Assembly: GCF_002278075.1 (NCBI RefSeq) | Contig: NZ_CP022989.1 | Location: 2,232,001-2,296,000, forward strand | Source of the DNA: Paraburkholderia aromaticivorans | GTDB taxonomy: Bacteria; Pseudomonadota; Gammaproteobacteria; Burkholderiales; Burkholderiaceae | DNA: 64,000 bases | Direction of reading: 5' to 3' | Shown here: piece after piece, positions 1-8,306 of the stretch | How positions within the stretch are numbered: position 1 is the stretch's first letter | How the letters are laid out: each line of letters starts with the position of its first letter | Translations under genes and position numbers: made by a program | The notes under the pieces: generated by a model | The model's database searches: none | Seen by the model: only the letters and a program-made list of their open reading frames with translations | Told to the model about the DNA's origin: nothing

Positions 1-154
1 GAACTACCGGATCATCGTAGGCCTCGACGACCACGCGGTCCGAACCGGTGACATGGAAATTGGTATTGACGCTGCCGACTTCTTCGCTGTGTGCCGCGGG
101 CAGCAGAAGCGCGGCAGTCGCCGCAAGCGCGATGCGCAACAGAGTGAGTTTCAT
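1..154 (-). CDS. creA: CreA family protein, N-terminal part only
   Basis: The gene runs off the left edge of the window, so only the first 51 codons are visible. The ATG is followed by a typical Sec signal peptide: basic start, hydrophobic core to about residue 20, then an Ala-Ala-His-Ser cleavage region. The mature part begins EEVGSVNTNFHVTGSDRV, which matches how CreA-family periplasmic proteins begin. The molecular role of CreA is unknown; the name comes from its neighbourhood in E. coli. The identity rests on the N-terminus alone. Confidence 0.75.
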   Translation of the reverse strand, partial: MKLTLLRIALAATAALLLPAAHSEEVGSVNTNFHVTGSDRVVVEAYDDPVV

Positions 155-340
155 GGGATCGCCAGAAATGGAGCGCCTGGGCTTGGCGCGGGATGCGTGC
201 CGGAAACCGCCATCGTATAACGGCGAGCGGGTCATCGGGCTTTTGTGGATGAGCGCGGCGCGGCGCACCTGCCGCGCCTGGAATTGCGGCGCCAGGTGTT
301 GAACAGGGGAGGGGAACCGGCGTAGGGAAATGGGACGCGC

Positions 341-372
341 AAAAAGAAAAAGGCCCGCACGAATGCGGGCCT
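341..372 (-). terminator. Intrinsic terminator after tRNA-Asn
   Basis: A 9-bp stem, AGGCCCGCA with TGCGGGCCT and a 4-nt loop, is followed on the minus strand by TTTTCTTTTT. It lies just downstream of the minus-strand tRNA-Asn. Confidence 0.8.
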
Positions 373-383
373 TTCAAATTTTT

Positions 384-459
384 TGGCTCCTCGACCTGGG
401 CTCGAACCAGGGACCTACGGATTAACAGTCCGGCGCTCTACCGACTGAGCTATCGAGGA
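384..459 (-). tRNA. tRNA-Asn (anticodon GTT), distal copy
   Basis: The minus strand folds as a standard cloverleaf with 5' end TCCTCGATAGC, anticodon loop CTGTTAA with anticodon GTT, T-arm GGTTCGAGCC and encoded CCA. It is 76 nt and identical in sequence to the second copy at 537-612. A terminator-like hairpin (498-528) sits between the copies, so this one may be made by readthrough or from its own weak promoter. Confidence 0.97.
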
Positions 460-466
460 ACAGCAG

Positions 467-492
467 TACAGCTTGATTAACTACAGCTTGAT
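467..492. repeat. 11-bp direct repeat between the tRNA-Asn genes
   Basis: TACAGCTTGAT occurs at 467-477 and again at 482-492, a 15-nt period. It lies just upstream of the distal tRNA-Asn on its template direction. Confidence 0.7.
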
Positions 493-497
493 CTACA

Positions 498-528
498 TAA
501 AAAAGCCCGTCTTGGTTAACGGGCTTTT
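498..528 (-). terminator. Intrinsic terminator after proximal tRNA-Asn
   Basis: AAAAGCCCGT (501-510) pairs with ACGGGCTTTT (519-528) across an 8-nt loop. On the minus strand the stem ends in a T run. It follows the tRNA at 537-612 directly. Confidence 0.75.
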
Positions 529-536
529 GCAATTCT

Positions 537-612
537 TGGCTCCTCGACCTGGGCTCGAACCAGGGACCTACGGATTAACAGTCCGGCGCTCTACCGACTG
601 AGCTATCGAGGA
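537..612 (-). tRNA. tRNA-Asn (anticodon GTT), proximal copy
   Basis: This is the same 76-nt sequence as the copy at 384-459, with anticodon GTT and encoded CCA. It is the promoter-proximal copy: a consensus-like sigma-70 promoter lies at 640-668, about 30 nt upstream on the minus strand. Confidence 0.97.
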
Positions 613-639
613 ACAGAACAACAACAGCAGAGAAACGAA

Positions 640-668
640 ATTGTAGGAGGAGCTTAAGCGGCTGTCAA
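640..668 (-). promoter_or_regulatory. Sigma-70 promoter of the tRNA-Asn pair
   Basis: On the minus strand a perfect -35 box TTGACA (663-668) is separated by exactly 17 nt from TACAAT (640-645). The start point would fall near 633, about 20 nt before the tRNA 5' end. Confidence 0.85.
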
Positions 669-727
669 TACCCTGCGTTCATCTCGATTTCATTCGAATT
701 CGGTTGCGTACGCGGGGGCGACGAGAC

Positions 728-1051
728 TCAACGCACGAGCAGCTCGAGCTTTTCCTTCACGTCCTTGAACTCGTCGGCTTCCGGCAGCGGTGCCTTGGTC
801 TTGGTGATGCTCGGCCAGCTTTTCGCGAGATCGGCATTCAGTTCGATGAAGTTCTGCTGGTCGCCCGGCACGTCTTCTTCGGCATAAATGGCGTTCACCG
901 GGCATTCGGCCACGCACACGGCGCAGTCGATGCATTCATCGGGGTCGATCGCGAGGAAGTTGGGACCTTCGCGAAAGCAGTCCACCGGGCACACATCGAC
1001 ACAGTCGGTATAGCGGCACTTGATGCAGCTTTCGGTCACAACGTGAGTCAT
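728..1051 (-). CDS. fdxA: 7Fe ferredoxin FdxA
   Basis: A 107-residue soluble electron carrier. Its cysteine pattern, C9, C12, C17, C21, C25 and then C40, C43, C46, C50 in [12 protein letters not shown], is that of ferredoxins with one [3Fe-4S] and one [4Fe-4S] cluster, as in Azotobacter vinelandii ferredoxin I, which it resembles along its whole length. The start is the ATG before THVVTES, where the family begins. It is transcribed divergently from pncB. Its redox partners cannot be told from this locus. Confidence 0.95.
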   Translation of the reverse strand: MTHVVTESCIKCRYTDCVDVCPVDCFREGPNFLAIDPDECIDCAVCVAECPVNAIYAEEDVPGDQQNFIELNADLAKSWPSITKTKAPLPEADEFKDVKEKLELLVR

Positions 1052-1381
1052 TCAGGCAGCTCCTGCATGCGGTATCTGGGGAGGCGCAAACGCCAAAAGC
1101 GCTATTGTATCGTAACGTCAAGAGGCGCATGCAGCATCGCACCACGGCTTTTATATGTTTTCGTGATTAGTTTATGGCGCGCCCAGGGACACGCCCTTCG
1201 CCCCGCTCCAATGAGGCCTGCGTCGGGCGCGCGGCGCGAGAGCCCGGCGGCGCGCGGAGGCCGGCCGCATTCGGGTAACATGCGTGAGGTCGGCGCGCAC
1301 GGGGCGTGCCGTATGCACATGGTTGAGTCGGGCCTTTCGTGTCGGGCCTTCCGTTTTTCCTGCAGTCCAGTTCGCACCATC
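1052..1381. other. Divergent fdxA/pncB intergenic region
   Basis: This 330-bp gap must hold promoters for fdxA (minus) and pncB (plus). The only box worth noting is a minus-strand TACAAT at 1104-1109 without a good -35. The middle part is very GC-rich (around 1195-1310). I see no tRNA, small gene or clear repeat in it. Confidence 0.5.
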
Positions 1382-2578
1382 ATGATTATTACTTCGCTGC
1401 TCGACACCGATCTGTACAAGTTCACGATGATGCAAGTGGTGTTGCATCACTTTCCCGCGGCGAACGTCGAATACCGTTTCCGTTGCCGTACGCCGAATGT
1501 CGATCTCGTGCCGTATATCGGCGAGATTCGCGACGAAGTGCGCAAGCTCTGCCAGCTTCGCTTCACCGACGACGAACTCGACTACCTGCGCCGCATGCGC
1601 TTCATCAAGGGCGACTTCATCGAGTTTCTCGCGCTGTTCCATCTGAACGAGAAATACATTTCGATCGAACCATCGCCCAAGGGCAATGGCGAAATCGACA
1701 TCGAGATCAAGGGACCGTGGCTGCATACGATCCTGTTCGAGATTCCGATGCTCGCGATCGTCAACGAAGTGTACTTCCGCAATACCCAGCAAAAGCCGGA
1801 CTACAGCGAAGGGCGCGGCCGTCTGGTCGAGAAGATCAAGCTGCTCGGCGCGCGTCCGGAATTCGCCGACTGCAAGATCGCCGACTACGGCACGCGCCGC
1901 CGTTTCTCGAAGCAATGGCACGAGGAAGTGATCCTCAAGCTGAAAGAGGGGCTCGGCGAGCAGTTCGCCGGCACCAGCAACGTCTTCTACGCGATGAAGC
2001 ACGGCCTCACGCCGCTCGGCACGATGGCGCATGAATATCTGCAGGCGTGTCAGGCGCTCGGTCCGCGGCTGCGCGACTCGCAGATCTTCGGCTTCGAAAT
2101 GTGGGCCAAGGAATACCGCGGCGACCTGGGCATCGCGTTGTCCGACGTGTACGGCATGGAAGCGTTCCTGCGCGACTTCGATATGTACTTCTGCAAGCTG
2201 TTCGACGGCGCGCGCCACGATTCCGGCGATCCGTTCGACTGGGGCGAACGTCTGCTCAAGCACTACGAAGCGAATCGCTGCGACCCGCGCACCAAGATCC
2301 TCGTGTTTTCCGACGCGCTCGACATTCCGAAAGTGCTGCAACTCTACGAGCGCTTTCGCGGCCGCTGCAAGCTGGCATTCGGCGTCGGCACGAATCTCAC
2401 CAACGACCTCGGCTACAACCCGCTGCAGATCGTCATCAAGATGGTTCGCTGCAATGGCCAGCCGGTGGCGAAGCTGTCGGACTCGCCGGGCAAGAACATG
2501 TGCGAAGACAAGGCTTACCTCGCTTATTTGCGCCAGGTGTTCGGCATTGCGCAGCCCGAGGAAGAGGCGGCGAAGTAA
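1382..2578 (+). CDS. pncB: Nicotinate phosphoribosyltransferase
   Basis: PncB converts nicotinate and PRPP, with ATP hydrolysis, into nicotinate mononucleotide in the NAD salvage pathway. The protein is 398 aa, normal for the family, and begins [18 protein letters not shown], the conserved N-terminal motif. YGTRRRFS and GTMAHE, both typical family motifs, are intact, as is SDSPGKNMC near the end. The reading frame is open far upstream, but the homology begins at this ATG, so the longer version is rejected. It stands alone, with a 160-bp gap to the next gene. Confidence 0.95.
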   Translation: MIITSLLDTDLYKFTMMQVVLHHFPAANVEYRFRCRTPNVDLVPYIGEIRDEVRKLCQLRFTDDELDYLRRMRFIKGDFIEFLALFHLNEKYISIEPSPKGNGEIDIEIKGPWLHTILFEIPMLAIVNEVYFRNTQQKPDYSEGRGRLVEKIKLLGARPEFADCKIADYGTRRRFSKQWHEEVILKLKEGLGEQFAGTSNVFYAMKHGLTPLGTMAHEYLQACQALGPRLRDSQIFGFEMWAKEYRGDLGIALSDVYGMEAFLRDFDMYFCKLFDGARHDSGDPFDWGERLLKHYEANRCDPRTKILVFSDALDIPKVLQLYERFRGRCKLAFGVGTNLTNDLGYNPLQIVIKMVRCNGQPVAKLSDSPGKNMCEDKAYLAYLRQVFGIAQPEEEAAK

Positions 2579-2738
2579 CGCGCTTCCCGCTTGGCTTCCT
2601 GGTTGGCTACCCAGCTGCTGTAGCGTAAGCCACGTGTGCGATACGCGGCAATACCCCGTTTGGCCAGGGTGGCCGCGCGCAGGGCGGCCGGTATAATTCC
2701 CGCCATCCCGCACGGCTGTCGACACGAGGATTTCGCAC

Positions 2739-3401
2739 ATGGATACATCGATTGCCCGACGCAACATTCTGGCGCGCATCCGCGCAGCACAAGGGCGTGA
2801 GCCGGAGCCGTCCGCTGTCGAGCGCGAGGCCGCCGCCGACTACGTGGCGCGCCATCCTGCCGGGCCGCGTCCGGAGATGCCGGCCGACCTCGTCGCCCGC
2901 TTCATCGAAGAGGCGCGGAAAATGGCGACCACCGTCGATTCGGTTCAGGCACTGAGCGACGTGCCGGCGGCGGCGCATCGCTACCTCGTGCAGCATGCAT
3001 TGCCGCTGCAGGCGATCGCCTGGCAAACGCTGCAGGAGCTGCACTGGGCCGAAGCTGGCCTCAGCGTCGAATTCCGCAAGCCGCAAGACGGCGACGTGGT
3101 CGGTCTCACCGGCTGCTTCTGCGCCACCGCCGAGACCGGCACGCTCGTGTTGCTGTCCGGACCGGAAACATATGCGTCGGCCGGTCTGCTGCCGGAGACG
3201 CACATTGCCATCGTGCCGGCTTCGCGCATCGTCTCGGGTCATGAAGAGGCGTTCGGACTGATCCGTAAAGAACGCGGCGAACTTCCGCGCGCGGTCAATT
3301 TCGTCTCCGGGCCTTCGCGTACCGGCGATATCGAGCAAACCATCGTGCTCGGCGCGCATGGGCCTTACCGGGTGCATGTAATCGTCGTGCAGGGCGCCTG
3401 A
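2739..3401 (+). CDS. LutC/YkgG (LUD domain) family protein
   Basis: A 220-aa protein with the LUD fold known from LutC and YkgG, which work with LutA and LutB iron-sulfur proteins in L-lactate oxidation. Family-like segments are TGCFCATAETGTLVLLSGP and the C-terminal GPSRTGDIEQTIVLGAHGP, where the latter is the most conserved LutC motif. No lutA or lutB lies nearby; its neighbours are pncB and an antiporter. A TATAAT box at 2692-2697 would give a leader of about 35 nt, though its -35 is poor. The substrate is not evident here. Confidence 0.85.
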   Translation: MDTSIARRNILARIRAAQGREPEPSAVEREAAADYVARHPAGPRPEMPADLVARFIEEARKMATTVDSVQALSDVPAAAHRYLVQHALPLQAIAWQTLQELHWAEAGLSVEFRKPQDGDVVGLTGCFCATAETGTLVLLSGPETYASAGLLPETHIAIVPASRIVSGHEEAFGLIRKERGELPRAVNFVSGPSRTGDIEQTIVLGAHGPYRVHVIVVQGA

Positions 3402-3475
3402 GCGGCAAGCGCGGCGGTGCCGCGGGTCGCCTGGTTTCAGGCGCGGCTGCCGGCAATAACAAGGACTTCAACGCT

Positions 3476-4906
3476 ATGAAAGGACGTGCCTTCTTTACGG
3501 GCATGGGGCTCGCGGCTGCATTGACGCTGGCTGGCTGGCCGCAACCGGCGTCGGCCGCTACGCTCGACGGCGCCACTTTGTCGGCGTTGTGGGGGCTGCC
3601 GTTCGCGGGCGTGCTGCTGTCGATCGCCGTGTTTCCGCTGATCGCGCCGGCGTTCTGGCATCACCATTTCGGCAAGATCGCGGCTGCGTGGGCGCTCGTG
3701 TTCCTCGTGCCGTTCGCGCTCAGCTTCGGTGCCGGCGCAGCGTTCGGCACGCTCGTGCATGCGCTGCTCGAAGAATACATTCCGTTCATTGTCTTGCTGA
3801 CGGCGCTGTACACCGTGGCGGGCGGTATCTGCGTGCACGGCAATCTGCATGGCACGCCGCGTCTGAACACGGGGATTCTCGCGCTCGGCACGGTGCTGGC
3901 GAGCATCATGGGCACCACCGGCGCGGCCATGCTGCTGATCCGCCCGTTATTGCGCGCCAACGACAATCGCCGGCACGTGGTTCATGTGGTCGTGTTCTTT
4001 ATCTTCCTGGTGGCGAACGCGGGCGGCTCGCTCTCGCCATTGGGCGACCCGCCGCTCTTCCTCGGCTTTCTGCAGGGCGTGGGCTTCTTCTGGACCACCG
4101 TGCATCTGGCGCTGCCGATGCTGTTCGTCTGCGGCGTGTTGCTGTTCGGGTTCTATGCGCTCGATTCGTACTATTTTCATCGGCGCGAGGAAGAGCGCTC
4201 GCGCTTTCTCGATCCCACGCCTGATTCGCCGCTGCTCGGCATGGATGGAAAGATCAATTTTGCGCTTCTTGCCGCGGTGGTCGCGCTCGTGCTGATGAGC
4301 GGACTGTGGAAGCCGGGCGTGGAGTTCGACGTGTTCGGCACGCACGTGGCGTTGCAGAATGCCGTGCGCGATATCGCGTTGCTCGGCGTCACGCTGCTCT
4401 CGTTGGCGCTCACGCCGCGCGCGGCTCGCGCGGGCAACGACTTCAACTGGGCGCCGATCGAAGAAGTGGCCAAGCTGTTCGCCGGCATCTTCGTGACGAT
4501 CGCGCCGGTCATCACGATTCTGCGCGCGGGCGAGGCGGGCGCCTTCGCCGGCATCGTCCATCTGGTTAATGACGCGTCGGGCCGGCCGCACGACTTGATG
4601 TACTTCTGGATGACCGGGCTGCTATCTTCGTTTCTCGATAACGCACCGACTTACCTCGTGTTCTTCAACCTGGCCGGCGGCGACGCGCAAACGCTCATGA
4701 CCACCGGCGCCACCACGCTCGCGGCGATCTCAGCCGGCGCGGTGTTCATGGGCGCGAACACGTATATCGGCAATGCGCCGAACTTCATGGTGAAGGCCAT
4801 CGCGGAATCGCGCGGCGTTCGCATGCCCGGGTTTTTCGCCTATCTGGGCTGGTCCGCCGCGGTGTTGCTGCCGCTGTTTCTCGTTACCGGCTGGCTCTTT
4901 TTTTGA
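3476..4906 (+). CDS. Na+/H+ antiporter-like membrane protein
   Basis: A 476-aa polytopic inner-membrane protein. It has an N-terminal cleavable signal-like segment ending PASAATL around residue 30, then about eleven hydrophobic segments. LGDPPLFLGFL and SSFLDNAPTYLVFFNLAGG are typical of the ion transporter superfamily containing NhaD and the citrate/arsenite carriers. In databases such proteins are usually named sodium:proton antiporter. The transported ion cannot be proven from sequence. It lies in a same-strand run from lutC to rmuC with short gaps. Confidence 0.8.
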   Translation: MKGRAFFTGMGLAAALTLAGWPQPASAATLDGATLSALWGLPFAGVLLSIAVFPLIAPAFWHHHFGKIAAAWALVFLVPFALSFGAGAAFGTLVHALLEEYIPFIVLLTALYTVAGGICVHGNLHGTPRLNTGILALGTVLASIMGTTGAAMLLIRPLLRANDNRRHVVHVVVFFIFLVANAGGSLSPLGDPPLFLGFLQGVGFFWTTVHLALPMLFVCGVLLFGFYALDSYYFHRREEERSRFLDPTPDSPLLGMDGKINFALLAAVVALVLMSGLWKPGVEFDVFGTHVALQNAVRDIALLGVTLLSLALTPRAARAGNDFNWAPIEEVAKLFAGIFVTIAPVITILRAGEAGAFAGIVHLVNDASGRPHDLMYFWMTGLLSSFLDNAPTYLVFFNLAGGDAQTLMTTGATTLAAISAGAVFMGANTYIGNAPNFMVKAIAESRGVRMPGFFAYLGWSAAVLLPLFLVTGWLFF

Positions 4907-4948
4907 CGCCGAGGCATTTGAACTCGACACGCTATACGGAGAATTGCA

Positions 4949-5938
4949 ATGCAAAAGATCCTCGTCGCCCGTCCGATTTTTCCCGATGTGATCGAACGGC
5001 TCAAACAGTATTTCGACGTCGACTGGAATCAGGGCGACGTATTGCCTGCCGACGAGCTGGCTCGCCGTCTCGCGGATAAGGACGGCGCGCTGACCGCGGG
5101 CGATCCGGTCGGCGCGGAGGTGCTCGCGGCGGCGCCGCGTCTGCGCGTGGTGTCGAATATGGCGGTGGGTTACAACAACTTCGACATCGCCGCCTTCAAC
5201 GCGGCCAACGTGCTCGGCACCAATACGCCAGACGTGCTGAACGAATCGACGGCGGACTTCGGCTGGGCGTTGATGATGGCGGCGGCGCGCCGCATCGCCG
5301 AATCGGAGCACTGGCTGCGCGCGGGCAAATGGCGGAAGTGGGCGTATGACGGCTTTCTCGGCAGCGATCTGTATGGCTCGACGCTCGGCGTGATCGGCAT
5401 GGGCCGGATCGGCCAGGCGCTGGCACGTCGTGCCAGGGGCTTCAACATGCAGGTGATTTATCACAATCGTTCGCGTGTTGCGTCGGAGATCGAGGCCGAG
5501 CTGAATGCTGAATACGCGTCCAAGCAGGACCTGTTGCGGCGTGCCGATCACGTCGTGCTGGTTCTTCCGTACACGAAGGAAAGCCATCACACGATCGGCG
5601 CGGCCGAACTCGCGTTGATGAAGCCGACCGCGACGCTCACCAACATCGCACGCGGCGGCATCGTCGACGACGCGGCGCTGGTCGAGGCGCTGCGCTCCAG
5701 GCAAATCGCGGCCGCCGGTCTCGATGTGTTCGAAGGCGAGCCGAATCTGAATCAGGACTTGCTGAGCGTGCCGAACGTCGTGCTGACGCCGCACATTGCC
5801 AGCGCCACTGAAGCCACGCGCCGCGCCATGGCGAATCTTGCCGCGGACAATCTGATCGCGGGCCTGGGCGAAGGCCCGCGCGCGGGCCGGCCGCCGAATC
5901 CGGTCAATCCCGAGGTCATCGGCAAGGCGCGTTCATGA
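4949..5938 (+). CDS. D-2-hydroxyacid dehydrogenase (glyoxylate/hydroxypyruvate reductase type)
   Basis: A 329-aa NAD(P)-dependent oxidoreductase that reduces 2-oxoacids such as glyoxylate or hydroxypyruvate. The nucleotide-binding motif GVIGMGRIGQALARRA lies near residue 150. The catalytic trio is present: Arg in NIARGGIVDDAAL, Glu in GLDVFEGEP and His in LTPHIASAT. The start has a good ribosome binding site (GGAG, 8 nt upstream). It resembles GhrB/GyaR enzymes, but the physiological substrate is not determined by sequence. Its stop overlaps the rmuC start by four bases (ATGA), which suggests translational coupling. Confidence 0.9.
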   Translation: MQKILVARPIFPDVIERLKQYFDVDWNQGDVLPADELARRLADKDGALTAGDPVGAEVLAAAPRLRVVSNMAVGYNNFDIAAFNAANVLGTNTPDVLNESTADFGWALMMAAARRIAESEHWLRAGKWRKWAYDGFLGSDLYGSTLGVIGMGRIGQALARRARGFNMQVIYHNRSRVASEIEAELNAEYASKQDLLRRADHVVLVLPYTKESHHTIGAAELALMKPTATLTNIARGGIVDDAALVEALRSRQIAAAGLDVFEGEPNLNQDLLSVPNVVLTPHIASATEATRRAMANLAADNLIAGLGEGPRAGRPPNPVNPEVIGKARS

Positions 5939-7383
5939 CCATGATTCTGGTGGCGGCCGTCGCGGTGCTCGCGGTCGCATTGGTCATCGCGCTGGCCTTG
6001 CTGATGCGTGGGCATGGCCGTGCGGCAGACAGCGAGCAGTTCGAACTGCTCAACGAGCGCATGGACGCCGCGACCGACGCGCAAGCGCACGCCTACGAGC
6101 GTCTCGAACGGCAATTGCGCAATGACATCACCGAGACCGCGCGCGTGTCGCGCACTGAACAGAGCAGCGGCTTCGCGCATTTTCAGCAGACACTGGCGGC
6201 GCAGTTCAGCAGTATGACGACGGTGCAGGGCGGCAAGATAGACGGGTTCGCCCAGCAACTCGACGCCGTGCGACACAGTCTGCAGGCGCAGGCGCAGCAG
6301 GCGCGCGACGAGCAGGGCCGCTCGCTCAAACAGTTCGGCGATACGCTGAGCCTGCAACTGGGGCAACTCACCGAGGCGAACGATCGCCGTTTCGCCGAGG
6401 TGCGCGCGACCATCGAACAGCGACTGAAAGATATCGAGGCGAACAACTCGACGAAGCTCGAGGAAATGCGCCGCACCGTCGACGAAAAGCTGCATGCCAC
6501 GCTCGAACAGCGTCTGGGCGAATCGTTCAAGCTGGTGTCCGACCGGCTTGAGCAAGTGCATCGCGGACTGGGCGAGATGCAGACGTTGGCGGCCGGCGTC
6601 GGCGATCTGAAGAAAGTGCTCACCAACGTGAAAACGCGCGGCACGTGGGGCGAAGTGCAGCTTGAGGCGTTGCTCGAGCAACTGCTCACCGCCGACCAGT
6701 ACGCGAAGAACATCGCGACGGTGCCGAGGAGCACGGAGCGCGTCGAGTTTGCGATCAAGCTGCCGGGGCGCGCGGAGCAGGGCGGCGTCGCTACGCCGGT
6801 GTGGCTGCCCATCGACGCGAAGTTTCCGCGCGAAGACTACGAGCGTCTGATCGACGCGCAGGAGCGCGCCGATCCGGTCGCAGTGGAGGACGCGTCGCGC
6901 GCGCTCGAAGCGCGGATTCGCGCCGAGGCCCGCGCGATCGCCGAGAAATATGTGTCGCCGCCGCACACCACGGATTTCGCTTTGCTGTTCCTGCCGACCG
7001 AAGGTCTGTATGCGGAGGTATTGCGCCGGCCGGGACTGACGGACCTGCTGCAGCGCGACTATCGCGTGACGATCGCGGGGCCGACTACGCTGACCGCCTT
7101 GCTCAATAGTCTGCAGATGGGCTTCCGCACGCTCGCGATCGAAAAGCGTTCGAGCGAGGTGTGGCAGGTTCTGGGCGCGGTGAAAACCGAGTTCGGCAAA
7201 TTCGGCGATGTGCTTGCCAGGACAAAGGCGCAACTGGAAACCGTCACGCGTTCTATCGAGGCGGCGGAAACCCGTACGCGTGTGATGAGCCGCCGATTGC
7301 GCGACGTCGAGGCCTTGCCGGGCGAGGAAGCGAGCGGGTTGCTCGGCGATGCGCTCTCGGGTGTGGATCCCGACGAGCAATGA
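5935..7383 (+). CDS. rmuC: DNA recombination protein RmuC homologue
   Basis: A 482-aa protein: one N-terminal membrane anchor (about residues 3-23), a long coiled-coil stretch to about residue 215, then the RmuC nuclease-like domain starting at LKKVLTNVKTRGTWGEVQLE and containing LPIDAKFPREDYERL. RmuC limits inversions between short repeats in E. coli; its biochemistry is not settled. The C-terminus after about residue 440 is variable. It is coupled to the dehydrogenase gene upstream and converges on the acetyltransferase with only a 10-bp gap, with no clear terminator. Confidence 0.92.
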   Translation: MTMILVAAVAVLAVALVIALALLMRGHGRAADSEQFELLNERMDAATDAQAHAYERLERQLRNDITETARVSRTEQSSGFAHFQQTLAAQFSSMTTVQGGKIDGFAQQLDAVRHSLQAQAQQARDEQGRSLKQFGDTLSLQLGQLTEANDRRFAEVRATIEQRLKDIEANNSTKLEEMRRTVDEKLHATLEQRLGESFKLVSDRLEQVHRGLGEMQTLAAGVGDLKKVLTNVKTRGTWGEVQLEALLEQLLTADQYAKNIATVPRSTERVEFAIKLPGRAEQGGVATPVWLPIDAKFPREDYERLIDAQERADPVAVEDASRALEARIRAEARAIAEKYVSPPHTTDFALLFLPTEGLYAEVLRRPGLTDLLQRDYRVTIAGPTTLTALLNSLQMGFRTLAIEKRSSEVWQVLGAVKTEFGKFGDVLARTKAQLETVTRSIEAAETRTRVMSRRLRDVEALPGEEASGLLGDALSGVDPDEQ

Positions 7384-7393
7384 GTGTGCGCGG

Positions 7394-7918
7394 CTAACGG
7401 TGCGGTGATGGAACCGGCGCGCAAAGTTGCCCTGCGTTTGCCCGCGCCGCCACCCGTTCAAGCGCGTCACCCGCGAGGCGCACCACGCGCCAGTCCGGCA
7501 TGACGGTCGCGCCCATCTTTTCATAGAAGCTGATGGCCTGCTGGTTCCAGTCCAGCACGGTCCATTCGAATCGCCCGCATTGCCGTTCCACGGCAAGCGC
7601 GGCGAGGCGTTCGATCAATGCGGTGCCGAGGCCGCTGCCGCGTTGCGACGGTTGCACGTAGACGTCTTCGAGATATAGCCCGCGCTTGCCGACGAAACTC
7701 GAGTAATTGTGGAAGAACAGCGCATAAGCGACGATGCGCCCTTCGTTCTCCGCAACCAGTGCCTCGATGGAGGGCCGCGCGCCGAACAGCGCGTCGCGCA
7801 AGCCGCCTTCGGTTGCGACGAAGACATGCGTGAGGCTTTCGAACTCCGCGAGTTCGTACGTCAGCGCGAAGATCGCGCCCGTGTCGTCGGGCGTGGCGGC
7901 GCGGATCGTCGCGGGCAT
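7394..7918 (-). CDS. GNAT family N-acetyltransferase
   Basis: A 174-aa protein with the GNAT fold. It begins PATIRAATPDDTGAIFALTYELAEFE, a typical GNAT start, and carries the acetyl-CoA loop QRGSGLGTALIERLAALA after the beta-4 strand GLYLEDVYVQPS. The pattern is close to the diamine/aminoglycoside-type acetyltransferase subgroup, but the substrate is unknown. Its ATG overlaps the stop of the small membrane protein upstream in a TAATG arrangement, so the two are probably translated together. Confidence 0.88.
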   Translation of the reverse strand: MPATIRAATPDDTGAIFALTYELAEFESLTHVFVATEGGLRDALFGARPSIEALVAENEGRIVAYALFFHNYSSFVGKRGLYLEDVYVQPSQRGSGLGTALIERLAALAVERQCGRFEWTVLDWNQQAISFYEKMGATVMPDWRVVRLAGDALERVAARANAGQLCAPVPSPHR

Positions 7919-8193
7919 TACGCTTCTTCCGGAGCGTCGGTCAGCTGGATTTCAATGCCGCCGAAGCGCGACGCAACCCAGTTGTATGCATGGCATGCGA
8001 TCCATAGCAGGATGAAGCCGAGAATCGCATTCAGCAGCAGCGCGCTGAACACCGTGCTCAGTTCCACCGAACCATAACGCACGAACGCCACTAGTACGCC
8101 CAGCAGCACGATCGGTACCGAGAACGTCAGGTACACGAGGATCAGTGCTTTGGCCGTCTGTCCCGGTGCAATGAACGAAATCTGTTTTTTCAT
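7918..8193 (-). CDS. Small two-helix membrane protein, unknown function
   Basis: A 91-aa protein with two predicted membrane helices: about residues 15-38 (ALILVYLTFSVPIVLLGVLV) and 48-72 (VFSALLLNAILGFILLWIA). A short acidic tail follows. I chose the ATG before KKQISFIAPG; the frame is open for 18 more codons upstream but without a better start. I do not recognise the family. It shares a TAATG junction with the acetyltransferase gene downstream. Confidence 0.7.
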   Translation of the reverse strand: MKKQISFIAPGQTAKALILVYLTFSVPIVLLGVLVAFVRYGSVELSTVFSALLLNAILGFILLWIACHAYNWVASRFGGIEIQLTDAPEEA

Positions 8194-8306
8194 GTAAGTC
8201 AAACCCGTGTGTCGTAGTGGTAATGGGTAAAGCTGTAATGGCTGCAAATGGCTGTAAACGACCCTCGATGACGACCGCCGGTGCAGAGCGTCGCGTGTGC
8301 CGCGCG

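Noticed and set aside
704..1381. N-terminal extension of the pncB reading frame
   Set aside because: It crosses fdxA on the other strand and the promoter region; PncB family sequence begins at the ATG at 1382.
1172..2779. 535-aa minus-strand ORF opposite pncB
   Set aside because: The plus strand encodes complete PncB with all motifs; the minus frame has no recognisable domain.
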